In this document: in pieces, positions 30,237 to 36,758 of the stretch | Numbering within the stretch: the first letter of the stretch is position 1 | Layout: each line of letters starts with the position of its first letter | Source: Candidatus Yanofskyibacteriota bacterium | Lineage (GTDB): Bacteria; Patescibacteriota; Minisyncoccia; Minisyncoccales; UBA10102 | DNA: 36,758 bases | NCBI GenBank assembly: GCA_030688685.1 | Contig: JAUYJF010000002.1 | Span: 1-36,758, forward strand | Direction of reading: 5' to 3' | Position numbers and translations under genes: made by a program | Notes under the pieces: model-generated | Databases searched by the model: none | What the model saw: the letters and a program-made list of their open reading frames with translations, nothing else | What the model was told of the DNA's origin: nothing

Positions 30237-30542
30237 ATGGATCCGGTTCATGTCACGAAAAAAGAGATGAGCGGAGCAGAAGCTGTATGGGAGTTTGTGG
30301 TAGCTGTTGGCAGAGAAGACACCGATCTGATAGGATTTCTGGTATACTTGGAGAAAGCGTATTGGCAAGAGCTGACAAACGGGCTTCGTTCCCCAGAGGA
30401 GCTGGTAAAGAGCTCCTTTGAGTTTCTTCTCAAAAAAGAATCCAAATATCTGATTCTTCGTGAGTTTGATCTGCGGGATATCCAGGGCTTTTTCCCTGAG
30501 TATGAAGAGGAAATGAAGAAAATGTTGCATGTGCCTTCCTAA
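30237..30542 (+). CDS. Hypothetical protein (101 aa)
   Basis: Intact ORF with charged/amphipathic composition, between riboflavin kinase and ATP-cone ORFs. Confidence 0.55.
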   Translation: MDPVHVTKKEMSGAEAVWEFVVAVGREDTDLIGFLVYLEKAYWQELTNGLRSPEELVKSSFEFLLKKESKYLILREFDLRDIQGFFPEYEEEMKKMLHVPS

Positions 30543-30647
30543 AAGGAACAAGGTCGCGCGAGAACAATAAACAAGTGATAATTGACAGTTGACGCGTACA
30601 CATAAAGTCAAAAGTCACCTGTCACAATTCATTCGTCATCCAAAAAT

Positions 30648-30920
30648 ATGGCAGAACACGTTGTAAAAAAAGACGGAACCAAGGAACCCTTTGATGCGGC
30701 AAAGATTCGGCAGGCGATTACGCTCGCGGCTCAAGAGGCGGGAAAAGAAATAGATCAGCGGCTTATTGATAGGGTGACCCAGCCCGCCTTGAACTTCGCG
30801 GAAGACCGCCAAGAGGTGGCAACCAAGGAGTTGCGGGAGATTCTGTTGTCTGAGCTTGAAAAAGAAGCTCCGGAGATTGCGGCTGCTTGGCGGGCGCACG
30901 ACCAGAAAAAGGGGAAGTAG
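30648..30920 (+). CDS. Stand-alone ATP-cone domain protein
   Basis: VVKKDGTKEPFDAAKIRQAITLAAQEAGKEIDQRLIDRV...VATKELREILLSELEKEAPEIAAAWRAHDQ. Confidence 0.8.
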   Translation: MAEHVVKKDGTKEPFDAAKIRQAITLAAQEAGKEIDQRLIDRVTQPALNFAEDRQEVATKELREILLSELEKEAPEIAAAWRAHDQKKGK

Positions 30921-30934
30921 ACAAAGCGAGTTTT

Positions 30935-30973
30935 AAGAACAAGATGGTCCCGCGCCGTCTTGTTCTTTTTTTT
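30935..30973 (+). terminator. Rho-independent terminator
   Basis: AAGAACAAGATGG-TCCCGCG-CCGTCTTGTTCTT followed by T run. Confidence 0.9.
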
Positions 30974-31042
30974 GTCATATTCTGGTCAAAGAAAGCGTCG
31001 CTATTAGTAGAAAGGTCTCAGGCGAGGATCCTCCATCTTCGT

Positions 31043-31138
31043 ATGCCCAAGAACATATTCACGCTTCTCTTCATTACGATTGTGCTCGCGGTGATTGCTG
31101 GAGTTGTGTTTGTGGTAACACGCCCCGGAATGGGGTGA
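31043..31138 (+). CDS. Possible small TM peptide
   Basis: MPKNIFTLLFITIVLAVIAGVVFVVTRPGMG, end of the 30887 ORF, just upstream of the SpoIIM-like gene. Confidence 0.35.
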   Translation: MPKNIFTLLFITIVLAVIAGVVFVVTRPGMG

Positions 31139-31142
31139 ATGT

Positions 31143-31730
31143 ATGAATGCGTATCTGAATGAAATAAAGCCGTACCTGGGGCTCGCGTTCCTCGTGTTCG
31201 CGGGAGCTTCCGCGTTCGGGTACGTTCTTGCCTTCCTGGATCCTACAGAAACCCTTCATGTCCAGAGGGGAGTATATGAGCAGGCGCGTCCCTTGCTTGA
31301 TCTGCAGAGCTGGCAGATCGCCCTCCTGATTTTCCTGAACAACAGCATCAAGGTCTTTTTCTCCATGGCGCTGGGGCTGGTGTTCGCGTTTGTTCCCATT
31401 CTGTTCCTCTTTGTAAACGGCCAGCTTCTCGGAACCTTCGCGTTTCTCGTGCAGGACAGCCTCGGATGGGGCTTTTTTACCACAGGCATCATTCCGCATG
31501 GAATCATAGAAATTCCGGCGGTTCTTGTTGGCGCAGCTTTCGGGATCCGATTAGGGTTCCTCGCTTTTTCTAAGCTCTTTGGGCCAAAGAGCGAGATAAG
31601 TCTCAAGCAAGAAATAAAGCGCGCCGTCTCCTTCTATCTGCGGGTTCTTCTTCCGGTCTTTTTCCTTGCCGCGCTTGTTGAGGCATATATTTCCCCGTTT
31701 TTTCTCGCGTTATTTTACTCCGTCCTATGA
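31143..31730 (+). CDS. SpoIIM-like (stage II sporulation protein M family) membrane protein
   Basis: NEIKPYLGLAFLVF, IFLNNSIKVFFSMALGLVFAFVPILFLFVNGQLLG, GIIPHGIIEIPAVLVGAAFGIRLG. Confidence 0.85.
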   Translation: MNAYLNEIKPYLGLAFLVFAGASAFGYVLAFLDPTETLHVQRGVYEQARPLLDLQSWQIALLIFLNNSIKVFFSMALGLVFAFVPILFLFVNGQLLGTFAFLVQDSLGWGFFTTGIIPHGIIEIPAVLVGAAFGIRLGFLAFSKLFGPKSEISLKQEIKRAVSFYLRVLLPVFFLAALVEAYISPFFLALFYSVL

Positions 31731-32164
31731 AGTTGAAAAAAATCTATTCCAAAGATCTGGGGATTGATCTGGAATCCAGAAAGGAGCGGGAAGCATTCAA
31801 ATGGCTTGTTGCCTGTTTTTTATTCGGCAATCCGATCTCTCAGGAGATTGCGGCCCAGGCGTGGGGCGAACTTGAGCAGGAAGGCCTCATGAGCCCGGAC
31901 GCGCTCCTCAAGGCGGGATGGGAACGGATCGTGAGGGCGCTGGATCGGGGCAAATACGGCAGATATGACGAGTCTACCGCGACCCGGCTTCTTGATGCCG
32001 CGGATCTCCTGAAAAAGAAGTACCAGGGAAGCATGCTGGTGTTTTTTCAGAGAGTAGGGAGGACAAATCTGGTGGACAAACTGCAAGAAGAATTCAAGGG
32101 CATCGGCCCCATTTCTTCCCGTATCTTCATGAGGGATATGGAGAAGTGGTTTTTTTCAGAATAA
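31727..32164 (+). CDS. Hypothetical protein, possible degenerate HhH/endonuclease III-like fold
   Basis: C-terminal GIGPISSRIFMRDMEKW resembles an HhH hairpin and following helix; helical throughout. Confidence 0.5.
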   Translation: MKLKKIYSKDLGIDLESRKEREAFKWLVACFLFGNPISQEIAAQAWGELEQEGLMSPDALLKAGWERIVRALDRGKYGRYDESTATRLLDAADLLKKKYQGSMLVFFQRVGRTNLVDKLQEEFKGIGPISSRIFMRDMEKWFFSE

Positions 32165-32171
32165 GAGAATG

Positions 32172-32177
32172 GTATAA
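32172..32177 (+). promoter_or_regulatory. Extended -10 element (TGG-TATAAT) upstream of the Clp-N-like gene
   Basis: GAATGGTATAATAAG. Confidence 0.6.
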
Positions 32178-32213
32178 TAAGCATGAGAGTTGCTATCTCA
32201 GAGGAGGAGTTGC

Positions 32214-33014
32214 ATGAAGCGGTTTGCTCTCGGTTTCATCTTGCCTCCTGTTGGACCAATCGCGGGAGTGGTAGCGGGAATTGCGGGCGTGCTGGCGTAT
32301 CTGGCCTATCGGGCGGAAGCGTGGCGAGAGTTCTGGGCCATCGTGGGATCGGCGATTTTTCTCTTCATGTTCCTTGCGATCATGGGGGGAGCGATCTTTG
32401 CCAGGCGGCACCCGGAACAGGAACCTGAAATCCAGCTTCCAGACTATCTTTCAGCGCAGAGTCGGGCTGTACTGAGCGCCGCCGTTGACCGGGCGCAAGG
32501 ACAGCACGCGGGACATCTTGGTCAGCCTGTTCTCCTGTCCGTATTCTCCCGACAGGATGCAACCGTGCGGAGCGTCCTGAACCTGTTGGGAGCGACAGAC
32601 CCTGTCATAAAGGATGCGGAAGGGGACTTTGCGAAGAGGAACATCGTTCCCTTGTTTGTTGACCGCGCGCAGCTCATCCAGTCAGGGCAACACCTTCTGG
32701 AAGCCGCAAAAAGGAGGTACGCGGATCGGGTAGGATCCGAACAAGTGGAGCCTGTGCATATCCTTTTGGCAATGACGGAGGGAAGGGAGAATGTCCTGGC
32801 GCCCTATACTCCAGAAGACGTGGAGTTTGCCATGGAGGCACGGATCCTGACCGTTTCTGAGTTAGAGCAAAAGCGCGCCCAACTTGAACAGGAAGAACGG
32901 GAACTGCGTGAAAAGCTCGCGGTAACCGGAAGGAGGCTGGATATCGTGAATCGGGGGATTCGGCTTCAGCCGAATGGGGTTATCCACAGCGTACTCGCAC
33001 CTCCTCCGTACTAA
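32214..33014 (+). CDS. Membrane-anchored protein with Clp N-terminal-like repeats
   Basis: Two N-terminal TM segments, then SAQSRAVLSAAVDRAQGQHAGHLGQPVLLSVF...VRSVLNLLGA and VEPVHILLAMTEGRENVLAPY repeats; C-terminal coiled coil; no AAA+ module. SD GAGGAGGAGTTGC-ATG. Confidence 0.68.
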   Translation: MKRFALGFILPPVGPIAGVVAGIAGVLAYLAYRAEAWREFWAIVGSAIFLFMFLAIMGGAIFARRHPEQEPEIQLPDYLSAQSRAVLSAAVDRAQGQHAGHLGQPVLLSVFSRQDATVRSVLNLLGATDPVIKDAEGDFAKRNIVPLFVDRAQLIQSGQHLLEAAKRRYADRVGSEQVEPVHILLAMTEGRENVLAPYTPEDVEFAMEARILTVSELEQKRAQLEQEERELREKLAVTGRRLDIVNRGIRLQPNGVIHSVLAPPPY

Positions 33015-33024
33015 TACGGAGGAG
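33001..33024 (+). other. Perfect hairpin with the stop codon in its loop
   Basis: CTCCTCCGTA-CTAA-TACGGAGGAG. Confidence 0.85.
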
Positions 33025-33029
33025 AACAT

Positions 33030-33066
33030 AAAAAGAGCGTCTTCGCGTGCCGAGGGCGCTCTTTTC
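33030..33066 (+). terminator. Rho-independent terminator
   Basis: AAAAGAGCG...CGCTCTTTT. Confidence 0.8.
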
Positions 33067-33109
33067 TCAGCACAGTTTCTTTGAGAGTTTTCTATGGTAT
33101 GATTCGGGC

Positions 33110-33580
33110 ATGAAGGAAACGGGAAAGCTTCTCGCCGCCATCGGGATTTGCCAGGGAGCGGGGATCATCGGATCCTTTTTTGTGGCTTCTTCAATTCAGG
33201 AATGGTACCTGTTTCTTGAAAAACCGCTGTTCTCTCCGCCAAACTGGATATTTGGTCCCGTATGGGGAACGCTGTATACCCTGATGGGCGTCTCGCTCTA
33301 TCTTGTGTGGAAAACGCGCACCAAGGAAGAATGCCATTGCGGGCCGCTGACGGTGTTCTTCTTTCAGCTGGGCTTCCACGCGCTTTGGCCCATTGTTTTC
33401 TTCGCCCTCCGCAGTCCCTTGCTGGCGCTTTTGGTGCTCTGCGTTCTTTGTATCTCGCTTGTGTGGACGACGCTCCTGTTTTGGAATGTACGCAAGCTTG
33501 CCGGGGCGCTCCTTATTCCGTCTGTCCTCTGGGTGCTCTTTGCGGCGTATCTGAATTTCTTTCTCTGGCGGATCAACTAG
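33110..33580 (+). CDS. TspO/MBR family protein
   Basis: WYLFLEKPLFSPPNWIFGPVWGTLYTLMGVSLYLVWK; five hydrophobic helices; AAYLNFFLWRIN. Confidence 0.92.
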   Translation: MKETGKLLAAIGICQGAGIIGSFFVASSIQEWYLFLEKPLFSPPNWIFGPVWGTLYTLMGVSLYLVWKTRTKEECHCGPLTVFFFQLGFHALWPIVFFALRSPLLALLVLCVLCISLVWTTLLFWNVRKLAGALLIPSVLWVLFAAYLNFFLWRIN

Positions 33581-33621
33581 AAGATTGACAGATGCGATTG
33601 AGTTGCACTAGAGTTGAGCAT

Positions 33622-34563
33622 ATGAAAACTTTTCTCATTGGCTTGTGCGTTTTGCTTGTTGGAATCTCCGGAGCTGTGGCGCTTCAGAGATGGAAAGGGG
33701 TCTCCGTGGAAGAGGAGAAAATGCGGGTTGTGGCCTCTTTTTATCCTCTGGCGGAGTGGGCGTCCCGCGCGGGAGAAGAGCTTGTGAATGTGCACGTTCT
33801 CGCTCCGGCCGGGATTGATCCGCATACGTTTGAACCTACTCCCCGGGAACTCGCCTTGATATACAATGCTTCGGTGTTTTTGTTCGTGGGTGGGGGATTT
33901 GAGCCTTGGGCAGAACGCCTGGAGGAGGACTTGAAAAAGAGGGGAGTCACGGTTCTTGAGATGGAAGAATATATGGAATTCTTCCGCGTTGAGGAGGAGG
34001 AACATGAGGAGGAAGAGGAAGAACACGGACACGGGGCGTACGATCCTCATTTTTGGCTTGATCCTACGCGAGCGGCAGAAGCAGTCCGTCTTGTGGGGGA
34101 AACATTCAGCGCTCTGGATCCTGACAATACGTCAGCCTACGAGATCCAGGCAGCCGCGTATATGACAGAGCTCGAACAATTGCACCATGAGTACGAGCAG
34201 GGTTTGGTTTCTTGCGCAAAGAACGAAATCATTGTTGCTCACGACGCGTTCAGATATATGGCTGACCGGTACGGATTTGACATTATTGCCATCGCGGGGA
34301 TTTCTCCGGAAGAAGAACCTTCTCTGCGGAGAATGGGGGAGCTCGTATTGCTTGCTCGCGAAAAGAACATCCGATACATTTTCTTTGAAACCTTGGCGAG
34401 TACGCGGTTATCTGAAACAATAGCCCAAGAAGTGGGGGCGCAAACCCTTGTTCTGAATCCCATAGAGGGGCTTAGCGCGCAAGAGGAATCTGAGGGGCAC
34501 ACCTATATCTCACTCATGCGTCAGAATCTTACCAACCTGCGGCTTGCCTTAGAATGTTCATGA
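33622..34563 (+). CDS. znuA: Zinc ABC transporter substrate-binding protein (ZnuA-like)
   Basis: ASFYPLAEWA, PAGIDPHTFEPTPREL, acidic/His loop EEEEHEEEEEEHGHG, DPHFWLDP, VAHDAFRYMADRYG, FFETLAS. Confidence 0.93.
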   Translation: MKTFLIGLCVLLVGISGAVALQRWKGVSVEEEKMRVVASFYPLAEWASRAGEELVNVHVLAPAGIDPHTFEPTPRELALIYNASVFLFVGGGFEPWAERLEEDLKKRGVTVLEMEEYMEFFRVEEEEHEEEEEEHGHGAYDPHFWLDPTRAAEAVRLVGETFSALDPDNTSAYEIQAAAYMTELEQLHHEYEQGLVSCAKNEIIVAHDAFRYMADRYGFDIIAIAGISPEEEPSLRRMGELVLLAREKNIRYIFFETLASTRLSETIAQEVGAQTLVLNPIEGLSAQEESEGHTYISLMRQNLTNLRLALECS

Positions 34564-35324
34564 GCTCCGTCCCCCTCCTTGAACTTCAGAATGTCGGATT
34601 CTGGTATAACGGCAGGCAAGTCCTGAAGGGTGTAAGTTTTCAGGTGCAAGAAGGAGATTACCTGGGAATCTTGGGGCCGAATGGATCTGGCAAAACAACG
34701 CTTTTAAAGATTATGCTGGGCATTCTCTCCCCGCAAGAGGGAAGCGTTCGCGCGCGCGGAAAAGAGGTGCTGGCGGGAGGGGACTTCTCTGTGTTCGGCT
34801 ATGTTCCCCAGCATGCTTCGCACGCGGAATTTCGTTTTCCTGTAACGGTCAGGGAATTAGTATCAAGCGGGCGCGTCCCCCAGCTCCCTCTTTTTGGAAG
34901 ATTCAAGGACGCTGACCGAAAGATGGTGGAGCAATCCATGCGTACCGTTGGAATCCTGGAACTTCAAAACAGGCGGGTGGACGATCTTTCCGGAGGGGAG
35001 CGCCAGAAGGCGTTTATCGCGAGAGCCCTTGCCGGAAACCCCAAGATTCTTATCTTAGATGAACCGCTCACGGGCGTGGACACAGCTTCTCAAGAGCTGT
35101 TCTATGATTTTCTGCGGGATCTGAATGAAGTGTTTCGGATTACGATCATTCTTGTTTCCCATGATGTTGATGTCCTTGCTCAGCAAGTAAAATCAATCCT
35201 CTGTCTCCGGCATGAGCTGCTCTATTATGGATCATCTTCTGATCTCACCAAGGAAGAACTTGTGGAAAAACTCTATGGAAGCAAGGTAAAATTCTTTCCG
35301 CATAAGGAAAATCATCATGCTTGA
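34554..35324 (+). CDS. znuC: Metal ABC transporter ATP-binding protein (ZnuC-like)
   Basis: Walker A GPNGSGKTT, signature LSGGERQKAFIARAL, Walker B ILILDEPLTGVD. Confidence 0.93.
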   Translation: MFMSSVPLLELQNVGFWYNGRQVLKGVSFQVQEGDYLGILGPNGSGKTTLLKIMLGILSPQEGSVRARGKEVLAGGDFSVFGYVPQHASHAEFRFPVTVRELVSSGRVPQLPLFGRFKDADRKMVEQSMRTVGILELQNRRVDDLSGGERQKAFIARALAGNPKILILDEPLTGVDTASQELFYDFLRDLNEVFRITIILVSHDVDVLAQQVKSILCLRHELLYYGSSSDLTKEELVEKLYGSKVKFFPHKENHHA

Positions 35325-36117
35325 ACTCTTTCAATTTGATTTTATGGTCCGCGCTTTGGGTGCGGGGCTTATGGTTGCCTTTCTTGCCCCGGTGATCGGC
35401 ATGTTTCTTGTGGTAAGAAGGTACTCTCTCATGGCAGATACCTTAGCCCACGTGGCATTGGCCGGAATTGCCATGGGCATCATTCTGCAGGTATATACCA
35501 TCGCTGCCGCGGTCGCGCTTTCCGTGGGAGCGGCCGTGCTCATTGAAATTCTGAGAGTACGATGGAAGATCTTCGGAGAATCTCTGCTTGCCATTTTTCT
35601 TTCAGGTTCCTTGGCAATAGCAGCGGTTCTCCTGAGTGTCACAAAGGGTTTTCAGATTGGTCTGTTCGGCCTCCTGTTTGGAAGCATAGCGACCGTGAGC
35701 CAGACCGATGTATACGTTATTCTTGGATTTGGAACGCTTGTTCTTGGAACAATATTCCTTTTATATAAGGAGTTCTTGTTTGTTTCTTTAGATCAGGAGT
35801 TTGCTCAAGTGTCAGGAAGAAAGGCAAGAATCCTGAACATTGTGCTTATGGCGCTCACTGCCATGGCGGTCGCTCTTTCCATCCGTATTGTCGGGGTATT
35901 GCTTGTGGGAGCGCTTACCGTGATCCCCGTGATCGCGGCAATGCAGCTTGGCCGGAGTTTTCTGCAGACCATGGGGCTCGCGGTTCTGTTTTCCCTTCTT
36001 TCTGTTATTTCAGGGATTTTTCTTTCTTACTCCTATGACCTGGCAACCGGAGGAACCATCGTGGTTGTTGCCCTCGCAATCTTCATCCTGAGCTTGCTTG
36101 TGAAAGGGAAAAGATAA
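35317..36117 (+). CDS. znuB: Metal ABC transporter permease (ZnuB-like)
   Basis: FMVRALGAGLMVAFLAPVIGMFLVVRRYSLMADTLAHVALAGIA; multiple TM. Confidence 0.93.
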   Translation: MLELFQFDFMVRALGAGLMVAFLAPVIGMFLVVRRYSLMADTLAHVALAGIAMGIILQVYTIAAAVALSVGAAVLIEILRVRWKIFGESLLAIFLSGSLAIAAVLLSVTKGFQIGLFGLLFGSIATVSQTDVYVILGFGTLVLGTIFLLYKEFLFVSLDQEFAQVSGRKARILNIVLMALTAMAVALSIRIVGVLLVGALTVIPVIAAMQLGRSFLQTMGLAVLFSLLSVISGIFLSYSYDLATGGTIVVVALAIFILSLLVKGKR

Positions 36118-36164
36118 GGCCTCACTGTTGACAGGGGGATCTTTGGATACCACAATAGAGTAGT

Positions 36165-36419
36165 ATGGCGCTTGAAAAAGAAGATCTGAGGCAAATAAAG
36201 GTGATTGTCACCGAAGCGGTGGAAGAAACCGTGGAAAAGACCGTGGAAAGGGCCGTGGAAAAGGTGGTGGCCCCTTATTTTAACGCTATCCAAAAAGATT
36301 TTGGCAATGTGTATGAGCGGCTTGACCGCATTGAGAATCTTATAGACAACGACTACAAACAAAGAATTGAGAAGCTGGAAGATCAAATAATCCAGCTGCG
36401 CAACCTGCGCGCCGCGTAA
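36165..36419 (+). CDS. Small coiled-coil protein with internal 4-aa repeats
   Basis: EAVEETVEKTVERAVEKVV then heptad coiled coil; TTGACA at 36128-36133 upstream, terminator downstream. Confidence 0.65.
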   Translation: MALEKEDLRQIKVIVTEAVEETVEKTVERAVEKVVAPYFNAIQKDFGNVYERLDRIENLIDNDYKQRIEKLEDQIIQLRNLRAA

Positions 36420-36436
36420 AGAGAAGCGATTCCACT

Positions 36437-36463
36437 ACAGCCCGAAGGGGCTGTTTTGTTTTG
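36437..36463 (+). terminator. Rho-independent terminator
   Basis: ACAGCCC-GAAG-GGGCTGT-TTTGTTTT. Confidence 0.9.
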
Positions 36464-36758
36464 CAAAAAGAATAAGACCCCGGGCCAGCGTTTGCTTGAA
36501 AGCATTCACTGACCAGAGGCCTTTATTGTGGTGGCGTTCCATCTCCTTTGCGGTATCCTAAAAATACAGACAAGTTTTCTTGTGAAGTCTTACGCGCAAA
36601 GGTATTATGAAAGAGTCCCCACACTTACCACATTTCGTTCTCTGAGCAAGATGAATATTGAATCAGATTCAAGGCGCGAGGAGTGATGCGTATCAGGCGA
36701 TACGTGAACGACGAGCAACAAAGAAGGTGGTTCAAATTCACTTGCCCGCAGGGAAGCT

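Noticed and set aside
29784-30611. 275-aa minus-strand ORF
   Set aside because: Antisense to riboflavin kinase and the 101-aa ORF; no motifs.
33585-33621. Zur box ahead of znuA
   Set aside because: No clear inverted repeat resembling known Zur operators; only promoter hexamers are visible.
36213-36270. Possible CRISPR-like or mobile-element repeat
   Set aside because: 12-bp in-frame coding repeats without spacers.
36715-36758. Possible tRNA 3' half (GGTGGTTCAAATTCACTTGCCCGCA)
   Set aside because: T-arm-like, but no matching 5' acceptor strand (GCGGGCA) or D/anticodon arms upstream in the window.

Overview
The window looks like part of a compact bacterial chromosome, probably Candidate Phyla Radiation/Patescibacteria (inferred from gene content and the rRNA intron; not verified). 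It starts inside a 23S rRNA gene, which is interrupted near the peptidyl-transferase centre by a 282-nt ORF-less group I intron whose P1 and P10 pairings can be read directly. A 5S gene follows. Then come a cell-wall/translation block (mreC, mreD-like, mrdA/PBP2, greA, lysS, serS, alpha/beta hydrolase, murF-like, DegT aminotransferase, FemAB-like, FtsQ-like), two GT39-type membrane glycosyltransferases on the minus strand, a heat-shock operon (hrcA-grpE-dnaK-dnaJ), tRNA-Lys(UUU), a free-standing HTH+LAGLIDADG protein, ctpA, rplI, pyrG, rpmA, NUDIX, a stand-alone riboflavin kinase, SpoIIM-like, a membrane-anchored Clp-N-like protein, TspO, and a znuACB zinc transporter. The main second-look items are: (1) the group I intron; (2) a variant CIRCE operator (TTAGCAGTC-N9-GACTGCTAG) that also forms the terminator of the upstream gene and holds the -35 of an apparently leaderless hrcA promoter; (3) the homing-endonuclease-like gene sharing a promoter with tRNA-Lys; (4) two apparent initiation classes, namely housekeeping genes with a -10 box 6-9 nt from the ATG (leaderless) and SD-led monocistronic orphan genes, several followed by tandem hairpins; (5) low-complexity repeat tracts read in frame inside FemAB and aminotransferase genes. 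No CRISPR array or intact transposon was recognised.
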